From positions 9,758,200 to 9,822,199 of the forward strand of contig NC_069130.1 of assembly GCF_026914265.1 (NCBI RefSeq): a stretch of DNA of 64,000 bases, given 5' to 3'. Below are positions 1 through 21,500 of this stretch, one piece after another; position 1 is the stretch's first letter, and each line of letters starts with the position of its first letter. Source of the DNA: Mya arenaria. Taxonomy: Eukaryota; Mollusca; Bivalvia; Myida; Myidae. A program made the translations under genes and the position numbers. Below the pieces are notes generated by a model. It made no database searches and was not told the origin of the DNA. It worked only from the letters and a program-made list of their open reading frames with translations.

Positions 1-105
1 AGCTCCGTGAGCGGTATTGCTGGCACCAAACCCTCGGCCACATGCGGACAGACCTTGATAAACTCACATCAGGGATCTTGTCTGGGTGAAAGTTTCAAAG
101 ACTAT
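1..105. other. Possible exon fragment at left window edge, strand unresolved
   Basis: The first ~100 bases are clearly richer in G and C than the DNA that follows and stay open in frames on both strands. On the minus strand a pyrimidine-rich stretch ending in CAG (around 106-130) could be a splice acceptor, with an open frame running to the window edge. On the plus strand an equally plausible frame reads off from base 1. I recognise no protein family in either. It may be the end of a gene lying mostly outside the window, or chance. Low confidence. Confidence 0.2.
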
Positions 106-807
106 AGCCTATTTGACACACACATTTCCTCTCGATCTGGTTATAACTTTTTTTCAAGATTTACAATATGGGTCCCAAATAACAGTCCCATAATCATTAA
201 TGGACATATATAACTAGGGCTGTATTTATTTGCTGATTGTCTAAACTCCTCTGGACAATGCCTGAAGTTTCTTCTTAGAAGTAACATATAGTTGAACTGA
301 TTTGCGTTTTTAGTTATCAAAGTAAAAATATATGAGTTGACCATGTCAAATCCGCAGGTGTCCGGTTTTCATAGTGTAATATTAGTCCATACAACGTGTA
401 AAAATGTGTGTTTATATTATTGACACTCAACAAAGTACTTTTTTGGCATTCCTCATTCGCCATTCCAAAGTTAAGTTCATGAAGGTCATTCTGGAGGATA
501 TATCATAATATTTCTAATTCCTAACTTTCTGATATAGCAAGAAATCGTCATTTCGTATATATGGCACAGAAAAGTAGTGGGCTCTACCCTGGATCGATTG
601 TAATAGTCCCGGCTTTTCCGATAATAGGTCCTGGGTCCCGGCAGATATACTCCGTTTTGACTTTTGGTGGGGACGTTTTGACCGTAGGACGTATTAACCT
701 GGGGACGTTTTGACCTGCAACCCTCCATGCAATTCGTGAAATAAATTTACAGTACCTTGTCGGCAAAAAAATCAACAAAAGCATTTTTTCACACTATAAA
801 CTTCAAA
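106..807. other. Upstream region of PSMC2, no gene seen
   Basis: AT-rich DNA before the PSMC2 start codon. The only structure I see is a motif GGGGACGTTTTGACC, present twice at about 670-685 and 701-715, probably part of a dispersed repeat. No clear TATA box stands out. The 5' untranslated region and promoter of PSMC2 probably lie in the last few hundred bases, but the transcription start cannot be placed from sequence. Confidence 0.4.
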
Positions 808-10734
<9,927 letters not shown>

Positions 10735-11963
10735 TGGATATATAACGTTGAATTTCATATTTTTGTGTCGTTTCATAACATGGATTCCATGAGTTATTCA
10801 TTTACTTTTGTTGGTGCAACATATATGGATTTATGAATTATTATGTTTTACTTTATTGTCCAAGAAGCGCTTGTCATGAAATAATGATAAATTTAATATA
10901 AAAATTAAAATGTGAAATGTGCAAAATGAATATTCATGAGTCATTGCTTTCTTCGATAACAAAACAAATGCTTTACTAGAATTTATGACATGAATGTACA
11001 AGAGAGGCCATACCAAACTGATTATTTGTTATGTACAGTCATCGAAATTAGATTTTCAATGAACAAGCCCGAATTCATATACTATGGTTTGGCAGCTAAT
11101 ATTTAAAACAAGACCTGCCATATAAAATTCAGAATTTTAGCAAGCCTGGAAGACATTATACCAGAGCAGGGCTTGCATGAGGTTAATTTGGACCGCTGTA
11201 AGAATTGGGTTTTAATTTCAAAACCAGCAGGAAAAAAATAAATAAAAAGGCATTGAAAAGAACAAGTATTATTCTGCTTACACCATTTTGCCTTGTGTTC
11301 ACCCTCACACAACTAATGAAAGCATTATATACTACATTTCCATGTCCATACATCAAGTAAATTGAATCTCTCCCTGTTTATGATATAGTTCCTGACTATG
11401 TTATTTTAATTATTAAGCTCAAGAAAATCCATATGACTGCTTCATTTAGATCCTAGTTATAACATACATATAGTACTTAACTTTCACCATGTTAATGCAT
11501 GAGTAGGGATCTGTTATTGTCTGTGTCCCTGGTCTGTCCCATATGTTATCATCTAAAATAACTTCATCTTGTCCTATTACCTGAAGACATTTGGCTTGAT
11601 TACATTAAAAAATATAAAACATAATTGTTAAAGATTAATGCAATGTAATTGTTTCAAATTGATCAAGTTGAAAATGTTCTCTTATATAAAATAAGGCAAA
11701 GCCAAACATTTAAACTAAATTTTTGATTGCGTCAACATTTTAATGCTAATATTCCATGATGAAAAAATGGATGTGATTGTGTTCACTGTTATGCTATAGT
11801 TCATTAAGAACACTGGTTCCATTTAAATGGACGTGAATGTAATAAGTTTGAATAATTCAGAATGAGTATCTCATTACAGAATAACTATGTCCTTAAAACC
11901 TCACTTATTTATGTGCTGTTGTCAAATACCGTATGATGCATCTGATGTTTAACTTTCAATGAA

Positions 11964-11969
11964 AATAAA
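11964..11969 (+). terminator. Candidate PSMC2 polyadenylation signal
   Basis: AATAAA about 1.23 kb after the PSMC2 stop. A competing AATAAA sits at 11237-11242, about 0.5 kb after the stop, in an A-rich run. Neither can be chosen without transcript data. Confidence 0.25.
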
Positions 11970-12174
11970 TATTTGAATACAATATAACCCGAGTGTTTAA
12001 ACCTTGAAAGATAAGCCCCTTGTGTGTGTGTATATATATAGATATGTTTTTTCTGCTTTGCGTTTAAGTTATTTAATGTTTAACAAGAAAGCTTGAATTT
12101 TCTAAAGCTTGAATACCATGCCATTGTGCGTCATTACTTATAAAAAAATCTACAATTTATGGCCTTGTTTTGAT

Positions 12175-12436
12175 CAGGGGCTATGAATTACGAACAGTCT
12201 CAAGTCTTGAGTTCAGACTTAAGTGGGAGATCTGCAAACCTTCCTTTCATTATAACAGTCTTTCTTGTTGAGTAATGATGATGAAATATGCTGAATTTCA
12301 TTACTATTCGATGTTTTACTAGTATTCATAACTATTTTTGTAAAACGAATGGAATAAATATGATTCTTTGTAATTTAATAAAAGGGCTTTCCTGAGTCAG
12401 GACTTGGACTTGAGACTGTTCGTAAACATAACCCTG
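12175..12436. repeat. Fold-back element with TACGAACAGTCTCAAGTC arms
   Basis: The left arm, CAGGGGCTATG then TTACGAACAGTCTCAAGTC, matches the inverted right arm GACTTGAGACTGTTCGTAAA followed by CATAACCCTG. The interior is AT-rich and non-coding. No clear target duplication is visible. Confidence 0.6.
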
Positions 12437-13691
12437 GGAACCGTTTTAACAATAATTCTTGGTGCAGTTATGTACCAAGGCGAGATTTTCAATGCACTGT
12501 AGATATATTGCCGCTCCTAGAAATCGTGATGAAACGGTCCCCAACACCGCGCATTTTGTAATACTTCAAGCGAAATAGCTTATTAAAAGCTACAAGTCGG
12601 AGTAATATTTGTTGCATTTTGTTATTTTCTTAAAATCAAATTATTGACGCATATTAGAAATTTGTAGTAATGAAATAAACGACACGAATCACTTATTTGT
12701 TGAAATGAGATCTACTTGGCTACTGTCATATAGAGGTAAACTTCAAACGCCAATACAAACAACGAACGTGTTACGTCATAGTAACAGTTGACTAACGTCT
12801 CGCAACATACTATCCTAATGACACAGTTCCTAAACGCGTTGTTTACGGTGTCAGTAGGGACCGTACATACCTGTACAACCATACTAGGGCGAAATATGAC
12901 ATACACGGTGCTATCCCCCAACGAATTGTGTGTGTGCTGGTTATTGCTAGACGATGGGGATGGTGGTGGGGGTGTCAACCGAAATAATCTCAAATATTAC
13001 TATTAAACACCATTACCCAAAATGCCGATCCCTCTAATTTAGCAGTTGTACGTTGTCGACTTCCTGTTTCCCGTTATTTCAAAGAGGCGTTCGATTGAAA
13101 AAAAAAGTAATATTTTTTTTAGATTATGTGCTTTTGGACAAATTCTCTTTGATTGTTTCGATAAGCTTTTAGACTGCATTGAAACGTATAAGAGGATAAG
13201 CCAGTCTAGACTAGAGCTTAAATACACGAGAACATATTTATGACTCTTTTATTTATTTGTGAAAGAAACTTGGGTTTTAGATTTTGTAAATTTATTGCCT
13301 TATTCAATAGTGTTACGCATCAACGTCCTTCCGTGATGTGTTTATTTTGATTTCTTATTAGTCGTAAGCTTATGAGATACGATTCGGACTAACCGACGCG
13401 TATCATGTAAAAAGCGACATCTAATGAAACAGTCACCATTTTTACGAAATATGATCGACATTCCCTCTTATTTAAAAGCTTGAAAAAAAATATGAAGTGA
13501 TAAAAATATTCGGGAAAATCACCAAAAAATTGCGAAAATACGCATATTACAGGTTGGCGGTCTATGCTGGTTAACGCTAAGTGTCATCTTATAAGCGGAT
13601 AGTCTCACAAGTTTACCTGAGCACACACTATCGACTGCTAAATATAGGTTGATGACTCTATAATTCAAATACCGTACGGTGCTCAAACAAA

Positions 13692-15292
13692 ATGGATACC
13701 TTATATGTAACCGGACTTCTTATAGGAATTCTACAAGTTTGTAGAGGTAGGAATTGTGGTTTGTTTAACTCATTATGTCTAGTTTAATGTGTACAACTTT
13801 AATTAATTATTATCTGGTCCAGGTAAGCCGGTAACGCGATGTTAAAATTGATTTTCAGTCACATGTATAATGTGGTTAACATATTCACAACTTAACGTCT
13901 TAAGCTGATTATTAAAAGTTAAACTTTACTGTTCACAGTCAGAGACTTTAAATATGGATTTGAAAAGCAAAATTTATGCACAAATTGTGATGATTTCTGT
14001 CGTCCAATTTCGAGTCTTTATTGAACAAAGCTTTAAAATGTGTGTCAATATTACGCATTTCCATTGATTTGGCAATCTTATATAAATTCTAACTTTAACC
14101 AAATCGTGACTCGTTTTCTAAAGGGAATACCTATACTGTAATACTAAACCCTATTTTGACATTATAGTGCGTTTATAATGATCTGAAAATCGAAACAAGT
14201 TATATAAACCTATCATATTTTGAAATACATCTATTTATTGACATTCTTGTCACAATATTAACAACATTTGTTAAAGGTCTTATAGTGCATATATTGATGC
14301 ACCAATTGTTAATAACAATATATATTTATCGTATAAATATGCGTTTAATGACGTAATCATACCTTTAATTGAATAAAAATACAATAATTCCTGTCAAAAA
14401 TGAAAGAAAATAGATAACCAGAGGCGAAAAGATGACCGCACAATAGCTTGACCATATGTTGCATGTCAGCGTCCGTATGGTCAGTTCGCGGGCTTTGACC
14501 TTTATGACGTTTTTTTTTATTAAGTGTGTAAAATGGCAATATACTAATGGGGAGGGGAGAGAATTGCTTTTTCTATGGTCATTTTTATCAAGAATAGTGA
14601 GTCCTGTATTTTTTAATGTTCAGCCGTCCAGTGGTACTTTTGAAAAACTGTCTTAGGTTCAAAAACATCTCTACGTATCATGTTAAAACTACCCCCAGTT
14701 CTTAGAGGTGCTTTGGAGACACTTCGACCAACTCAAATAAGGATAACTATCGTTTAATAGTACTTGCAGGTTTATAGTTCTCAAGTAATAACAATGTACT
14801 ATACTCCGGTCACTTCAATGCCAAAATAACTGTACGTGGACGGAATTTTACTATTCTTGTTTATATGGCAAACACCTCAGGGAAAAGAAGAATCCCGTTT
14901 TGAACGTCTATTATTTTAGACAATCCGGTCACTCAACTCATTTCATTCATTGATTCTTCATCCTAGTCGTCAACATGTGTCACACTCGATAAAATGCCGG
15001 ATCGATTTCACATGTACTAGACAGTCTATATTTAAATAGAAACTCAGAGTGCATGGCCTACATTTTCAATAAGGTCAAAAATGGTTTGGTTTGAGTTACT
15101 ACATGTACCTTTTTTTAAAAGCAGGTAGGGTACGTAGATTTTTTTTATCCTTTTTTATTAGACTTTATGTAAAAACGTTATTGACGTTTTTTGTCATCGT
15201 TGAAGAATGGTGTAAAAATAATCTCCGTATACAGCTTTATATGTTTTAAACTACATATTAAAACACACGCTTTTATTATTATTATTATTATT

Positions 15293-15345
<53 letters not shown>

Positions 15346-15361
15346 TATCATCATCACCACC

Positions 15362-15392
<31 letters not shown>

Positions 15393-15423
15393 CGATCACC
15401 ATCACCATCACCACCACCACCAA

Positions 15424-15458
<35 letters not shown>

Positions 15459-15516
15459 CCACCATCATCATCATCATCATCATCATCACGATCACCATCA
15501 CCATCACCACCACCAA

Positions 15517-15549
<33 letters not shown>

Positions 15550-18500
15550 TATAATATCATGTGTTCGTATATAAATCAATAAAATACGTAGGCAACTATT
15601 ATCTAAACAGGATGCAAATACATATATCGTGTAGAACATGTTCTTATCAACTCGAGGGATGAAAGCGAAAAGGTCCTATCTACTTCTTTATTTAATGTCA
15701 GTTAGAACCTTTTCGCATTCACTCCTCGATAATTTACTGCAAAACCAATAAACTATGATTTATGACGAGTACACGTGTACCTATTTGCATGACGGCGGAG
15801 AGCTAGTTCAATTATATAAATGGAACATTTTCTAGTACCTATTCTTCTTTGTTCAACCGTTTAAAGTGATACTCTTATTCAAAATCAATACATACACATG
15901 TATATCAAACATGAATTTTAAGTGATAAACCTTGAACTGCTTACTAAATAATGCAATAATGGAACATATCAATAACTGATAACCCGATTGTAACCGTGTA
16001 TTTAATAGCTGAATATTCACAAATATTAAATGATTGGTGAGTGCTTAAAGATTTACAGTGATCAACGATTGTCTCATAAGGTAGAAATACCGTGTTTTCT
16101 GCACTATTACTTCAAATTAAACTCGGTATCCTTGATAAGAACCATTGTTTTCGACATTATTTATTAAGGTAAATGTTATTTGGGAGTAAGAGTGCATCTT
16201 TAAAAATATATAAACGTATAATTATCATTTTATATATTTATAACGACTCTATAACTACAGGTTTAAATGTTATAATAGTGAAAGCATGTGTCAGTAGCAG
16301 TCAGCAATGCTATTTATGCATATTTTTGGCACGCCTTGACAAATCGTAAAACACCTTGAAGTGTAGCTTTTAAAACATTTGTAAAGACATTTAAGTTGTA
16401 AAAGAAATGGAGATTAGTATAAAATGAGTATACATATCAAAGAGCAAAAACTCTAAAGATACCACAAAACATGTTATCTTATGCACAGCACGTTTGCTCA
16501 ATACATTTAGTATGTGTATGAAGTTTGAAGTCTATACAACAAAAACATATGAAGTTATGTAGAGAAGTACAAATTAGGTATACATTACATCAGTTTGGCA
16601 ATGTCATACACAAAACATGTTATCTTATGCACAGCACTTCTCCTCAATACAATTAATATGTGTATGACGTTTGAATTCAATACATCAACAACATATGAAG
16701 TTATGTAGAGAAGGAAAAAATGAGTATACAAAATATCAAAGGGCAATAACTTCATAATACCAGAAAATGTTTATTATGCCCAGCACCTCTCCCCAATACA
16801 GATAGAAGGAAAAAATTGAGAACCGTATTCAAAATATCAATGGCCGATTACCCTAAAAATAACCTACACAAAATAATGTTTCCTATGCACGTACCACTCC
16901 TCCTCAACACAGATAATACTTGAGTTGTATGCAGTTTGAAGTCAATACCTATGGAGAAAAGTATACATGTCCCGTTGTCCAAAGAAGGACGGACGGACGC
17001 GACTAGATGTTTCTTGTAAAGGCCTGCAAGGCTATATTTACCCATTGCCGTATGCCTAAAATATTCAAGCTATAAAATAAAATTAATGGCTGTATACCTG
17101 CACTAGTCTTGCACTGCCTCATTTCCCCCGCTATCCCCGGTATACCGCCGGACCTGGAGGCTATGGTTATAATTGACTGGTGCATTACTTCTTGTACACA
17201 AATCTTGACTTCTTGTATAACAATAAATAAAACCTGACCTTGAACGTTTTGAATATTCAAATAATTTTAAAACGAGTTTTTTTCTTCTTTTTCTCTGCCA
17301 ACTGCCCAGTATACGCTGACCTGCGATTCCCCTCTAGTGTTCCAACTCGGACGTTGTTATATCATTCAATTTTAACACATGCATCAATCGTTCTTTAAAT
17401 TCAATCCCAAAACTATTTTCTCGTCTTAGTGTACGGCAACCTGAGATGTCTGGAGTGTACCCACTTGGAATGGGAACGGAACCAGCAGTTCGAGGGCTTC
17501 ATCAACATTGAACGGATACTCTCGTCTAAGTACAACCCAGGGTGTAAGCAGAGGAACCCCTTCGGGTACGTGTATATCTTGGACTAAAGTGACACTCTTA
17601 TTCAAAATCAATACATACATATGTATCACAAACATAAATTTGGAGTGATAAACCTTTTAGTACTTACTTAATAATGCATTGATGGAAAACATTAATTACT
17701 GATAACAAGATCGTAACCATGTATTTAAAAGCTGAATTAGCAAAAATATTTAATGATTGGTGAGTGCTCAAAGATTTACTGTGATTTACTATCGTCTCTT
17801 AAGGTAGAAATACCTGTACCTTTTTCAAAATTAAACTCGGTATCCTTCATAGGAACCACTGTTTTCTACATTTATTCTTCTTATTTTGGTATATTAAAAC
17901 AACATGACTCATAGGTTGGACACTTTGCAAATTGAGATTCAAGTTACAAAACTTGCAGAAATTTCTTTGACCGTAAATCGAACCTTTACTTCAGAAGTAT
18001 AAATTTAAAAAGTATTTATAAGAAAAATCGCAGTTGATGCAAACTGTTCGATTTTTAATAAGTATATTAGTCATTCTTTAACACCGTTAAGGTCTGTAGT
18101 CAACAAGATACAAGATACAAGACAATTTATTTCACGTCGGATATCATTCGGAACACCTCGGCCATTTTTTATCGAAAACAACCTCGGATGTATTTGGACG
18201 GTTTACAAACTCAAAAAGTGGAACGTTTAAGTCCGCTGCAAGAAGATCGCGTAGTAATTTTATCTAGCAGTTAGACTTTATGACTTAACTCTTGGGAATC
18301 TTTAATTATGTTTGCAATAAAACACTTCACTGGCAATCAATGAAAAGCTAGATCAATAAACACAACTCTAAAACACTACAATTAATTAATGATATAATTC
18401 AGAAAAATACGAACTACTTCAACTGATGTACCGGCATACATCCGAGGTTGTTTTCGATAAAAATGGCCGAGGAGTTCCGAATGGTCTGATATACATACAT

Positions 18501-21500
18501 TACAACACTATCTCGCATAGCTATTTTCCTATTAAGAAATCGTCTACCAACGTCTGCCACGTGAGATTATTAATGAGTTACATATTTTGTAATTATTTAC
18601 ATTTGCAGTGGCGCATACGACCCAAATACTCCTAACCAACAGTATCCGAATCAGCAGTATCCGAACCAACAGTATCCGCCAAATACTGGTACTGGTACAA
18701 ATGGACAGAACTTTATTCCACCTCAGGGCGTCATGGACACTGTGTGTCCGGTGGCCAGTATACAAATTAACAGGTGTGGGTACCTGTTCGGGAACGCTGT
18801 TGTGTATCTTGGAGGATCATATAAAGTTGACAGTAAGTTGATTCAATATTGAAATACAATCGGAACTCCTCGTCCATTTTCCAACGAAAACAACCTCAGA
18901 TTTATGCCGTAACACCATTAGGAGTTATTCGTAACTTAGTTAAAATATTGTTAATTAATTATAGTGTTTAACGAGTAAATTGTAATACTAAGTTCAAATT
19001 GATTTCCCAGTGAAGGGTTCCATTTCATAAATAATTAATATTCCTAAGAGTAATGTCCTTAGACTTATTAAACTGCTGAATTGAAATTACTGCGCAATCT
19101 ACTTGCAACGTTCTTTTATGTTAGTAATTCTGACATTGTAAACCGTCCATATACATCCGGTTGTTATAGGCCGGGTTGATGTCGATGGAAAATGGCCGAG
19201 GAGTTCCGATTGCAATGAAATAATGGCGGCGATTTTTACTGATTCGGATTGTCTCGATTGTTATCGCATATGCATTTAGCTCGGTTAAAATGGCGTAATG
19301 CGTGTTTGAATCTAGCCGGAGTATTTACGAATACAATGGAACAGGTGTGCTTAGTTTTGAGGAAAACATAATTGTATTATATTTTTAGGAAAACATAATT
19401 GTATTATAAAAACAATCCAGTATTTTTTTTCTAAAAAACATTATATGCACGACACGTGCGTAAAATTAGACCGTTCAATCACTTTTTTTGTGTGTTGAGA
19501 ATGGCGTCGTTCATTCGGGAGCACTCGGTCATTTATATAAAAAACAACATGGGATGTATAAGGACGGTTTACATAGTCAGAAATCGGTACTGTTTAAGTC
19601 CGCTGCAAGTAGATCGCGAAGTAATTTTATTTTGCAGTTTTACTTAATGACTCAACTCTTGGGAATTTTTATTATGTTTGCACTATAACACTTCACTGGC
19701 AATCAATTTAAACTTAAATCAATAAATACAAGCTAAACACTACATTGAATTATTGATATAATTAAAAAGATAACGAACTACTTATACCGATGTACCGGCA
19801 TACATCCAAGGTTGTTTTCGATAAAAATGGCCGAGAAGCTCCGAATGGGCGTCGTTAGCATCTGAAAGTCGAAAAAGGTGCCTTGATATTGTCAAGTTTC
19901 AAGTTCCAAAGTTTATTGGCAAATTGGCATAAAATAGCCTTAAATGGCCATTAACAAGATAAATATTGCAAAAGCATACTATTAACTATAGAGAATTACG
20001 GAATCATAATAAATAGACATTATTTAATTTTATATAACAATATCAGTTGTTAAACATTTAGAAACAGATTGAAGGAGAACAATTTACGAACCGAAATTCT
20101 AGAAACTTTTTCGACTTTCAGGACCTAATGACAAAATTCGTAGCAACAGGAAATGAATATACTCATTTAAAGCATATTTGTAAAGATAATTGACTAATAT
20201 CTGAAAAAGCACCTTTTTCTTATCGAATTTGAACGCTAGTGCTCCTTTATTCGTGAATTCTACGGTGCGTTTCTAAATCGTATTTATAATACGAACAACT
20301 TATTTATTTAACGAAACGTTGAATATAATAAAGGCGTTAGTAATGAGATACAGTGTAGTATTCGTTTAATTTTAGTGGAAGCGAAGCTGTTCATGCTATT
20401 AAAATGCGTCTTATAGCATCGACAGTTTTGTCCACTGTTTAAACTGACACTCTTATTCAAAATCAATGAATACACATGTATAACAAACATAAATTTTGAG
20501 TGATAAACCTTTTACAACCTACTTAATAATGCATTTATAGAAAATACGAATTACTGATAAGAATATTGTAACTGTGTATATTTAAAGCTGCACTCTCACA
20601 GATATACCATTTTTACAACTTTTATTTGTTTTATCTTGAAAAGAGCAAATTTTTGCGTAAATATCTGCAAACAAATTATATAAGATTGCTGACAAAAAAT
20701 CAGATCGTAGATTTTCATATTTCCGTTCGAAAATTAATGTTTTATGGCTTAAACCGTTACCACGGACCTATAAGCCATGTCCGTGCCGTTACTAACGGTT
20801 TAGGAAAAATGCATAAAACATCAATTTTTGACCTTAAATATAAAAATCTGCGATCTTTTTTTGTCAGCAGTCTTATATAACTGGTTTCTATGGATTTTTT
20901 AATTGGCTCGTTCCAAGACAAAAAATAAAAAAAAAGTTGTCAAAACCTTCAATCTGTGAGAGTGCAGCTTTAATAGCTGAAAACGAAAAAAATATTAAAT
21001 GATTGGTGAATGCTAAAATAATTATTGCGATCTACTATAGTCTCATAAGGTAGAAATACCGTGTTTTCTGCACATTTCTTTCACAGTAAACTCGTTACCC
21101 TTCATAAGAACCATTGTATTCGACATTAACTTATCCCTTTTATTATATTTAAACAATTGTATTAATTGTGGTAAAACTTATTTGGGAGTAATAGTGCATC
21201 TTTAATGGGTGTGTTTATTGTTCAAGTAACTTGCTTACTGATTTTGTGTTGGCAAGGATTGTTTTTAATTAGTTATCTAACTTATTTTTATCATGCCCCA
21301 AAAATGGTTTGGTTAGGTTTTCATCCTTTTAAAAACAGGTAGGCTTTTTTTATTAATCTATTATTATTGGGCTTTATTAACGAACGCAATTATCATCAGT
21401 GGAGAATGGTGTTAACGTAATCTTCTGTTTAAAGCTTTTAAAGGTATTAAACTTCATATTTAAACAGTTTTTCCAACTGGCTATAAAAAACGGCTTATTC

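Larger units (their letters stand above)
10735..13691. other. Intergenic region between PSMC2 and the Ly6-like gene
   Basis: The first part must hold the PSMC2 3' untranslated region. AATAAA occurs at 11237-11242 and 11964-11969, and I cannot tell which is used. A short GT/TA run lies near 12023-12041 and a fold-back element at 12175-12436. Open frames at 12712-13006 overlap on both strands and show no recognisable family. The last few hundred bases are presumably the promoter and 5' leader of the Ly6-like gene. Confidence 0.5.

Noticed and set aside
12712-13006. Pair of open frames (93 aa minus, 72 aa plus)
   Set aside because: They overlap on opposite strands and depend on a simple GGTGGGGG stretch; no homology or splice support.
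15178-15639. 153-aa and 127-aa open frames on opposite strands
   Set aside because: They are translations of the trinucleotide microsatellite (runs of Met/Val and Ile/Thr) with no other coding signal.
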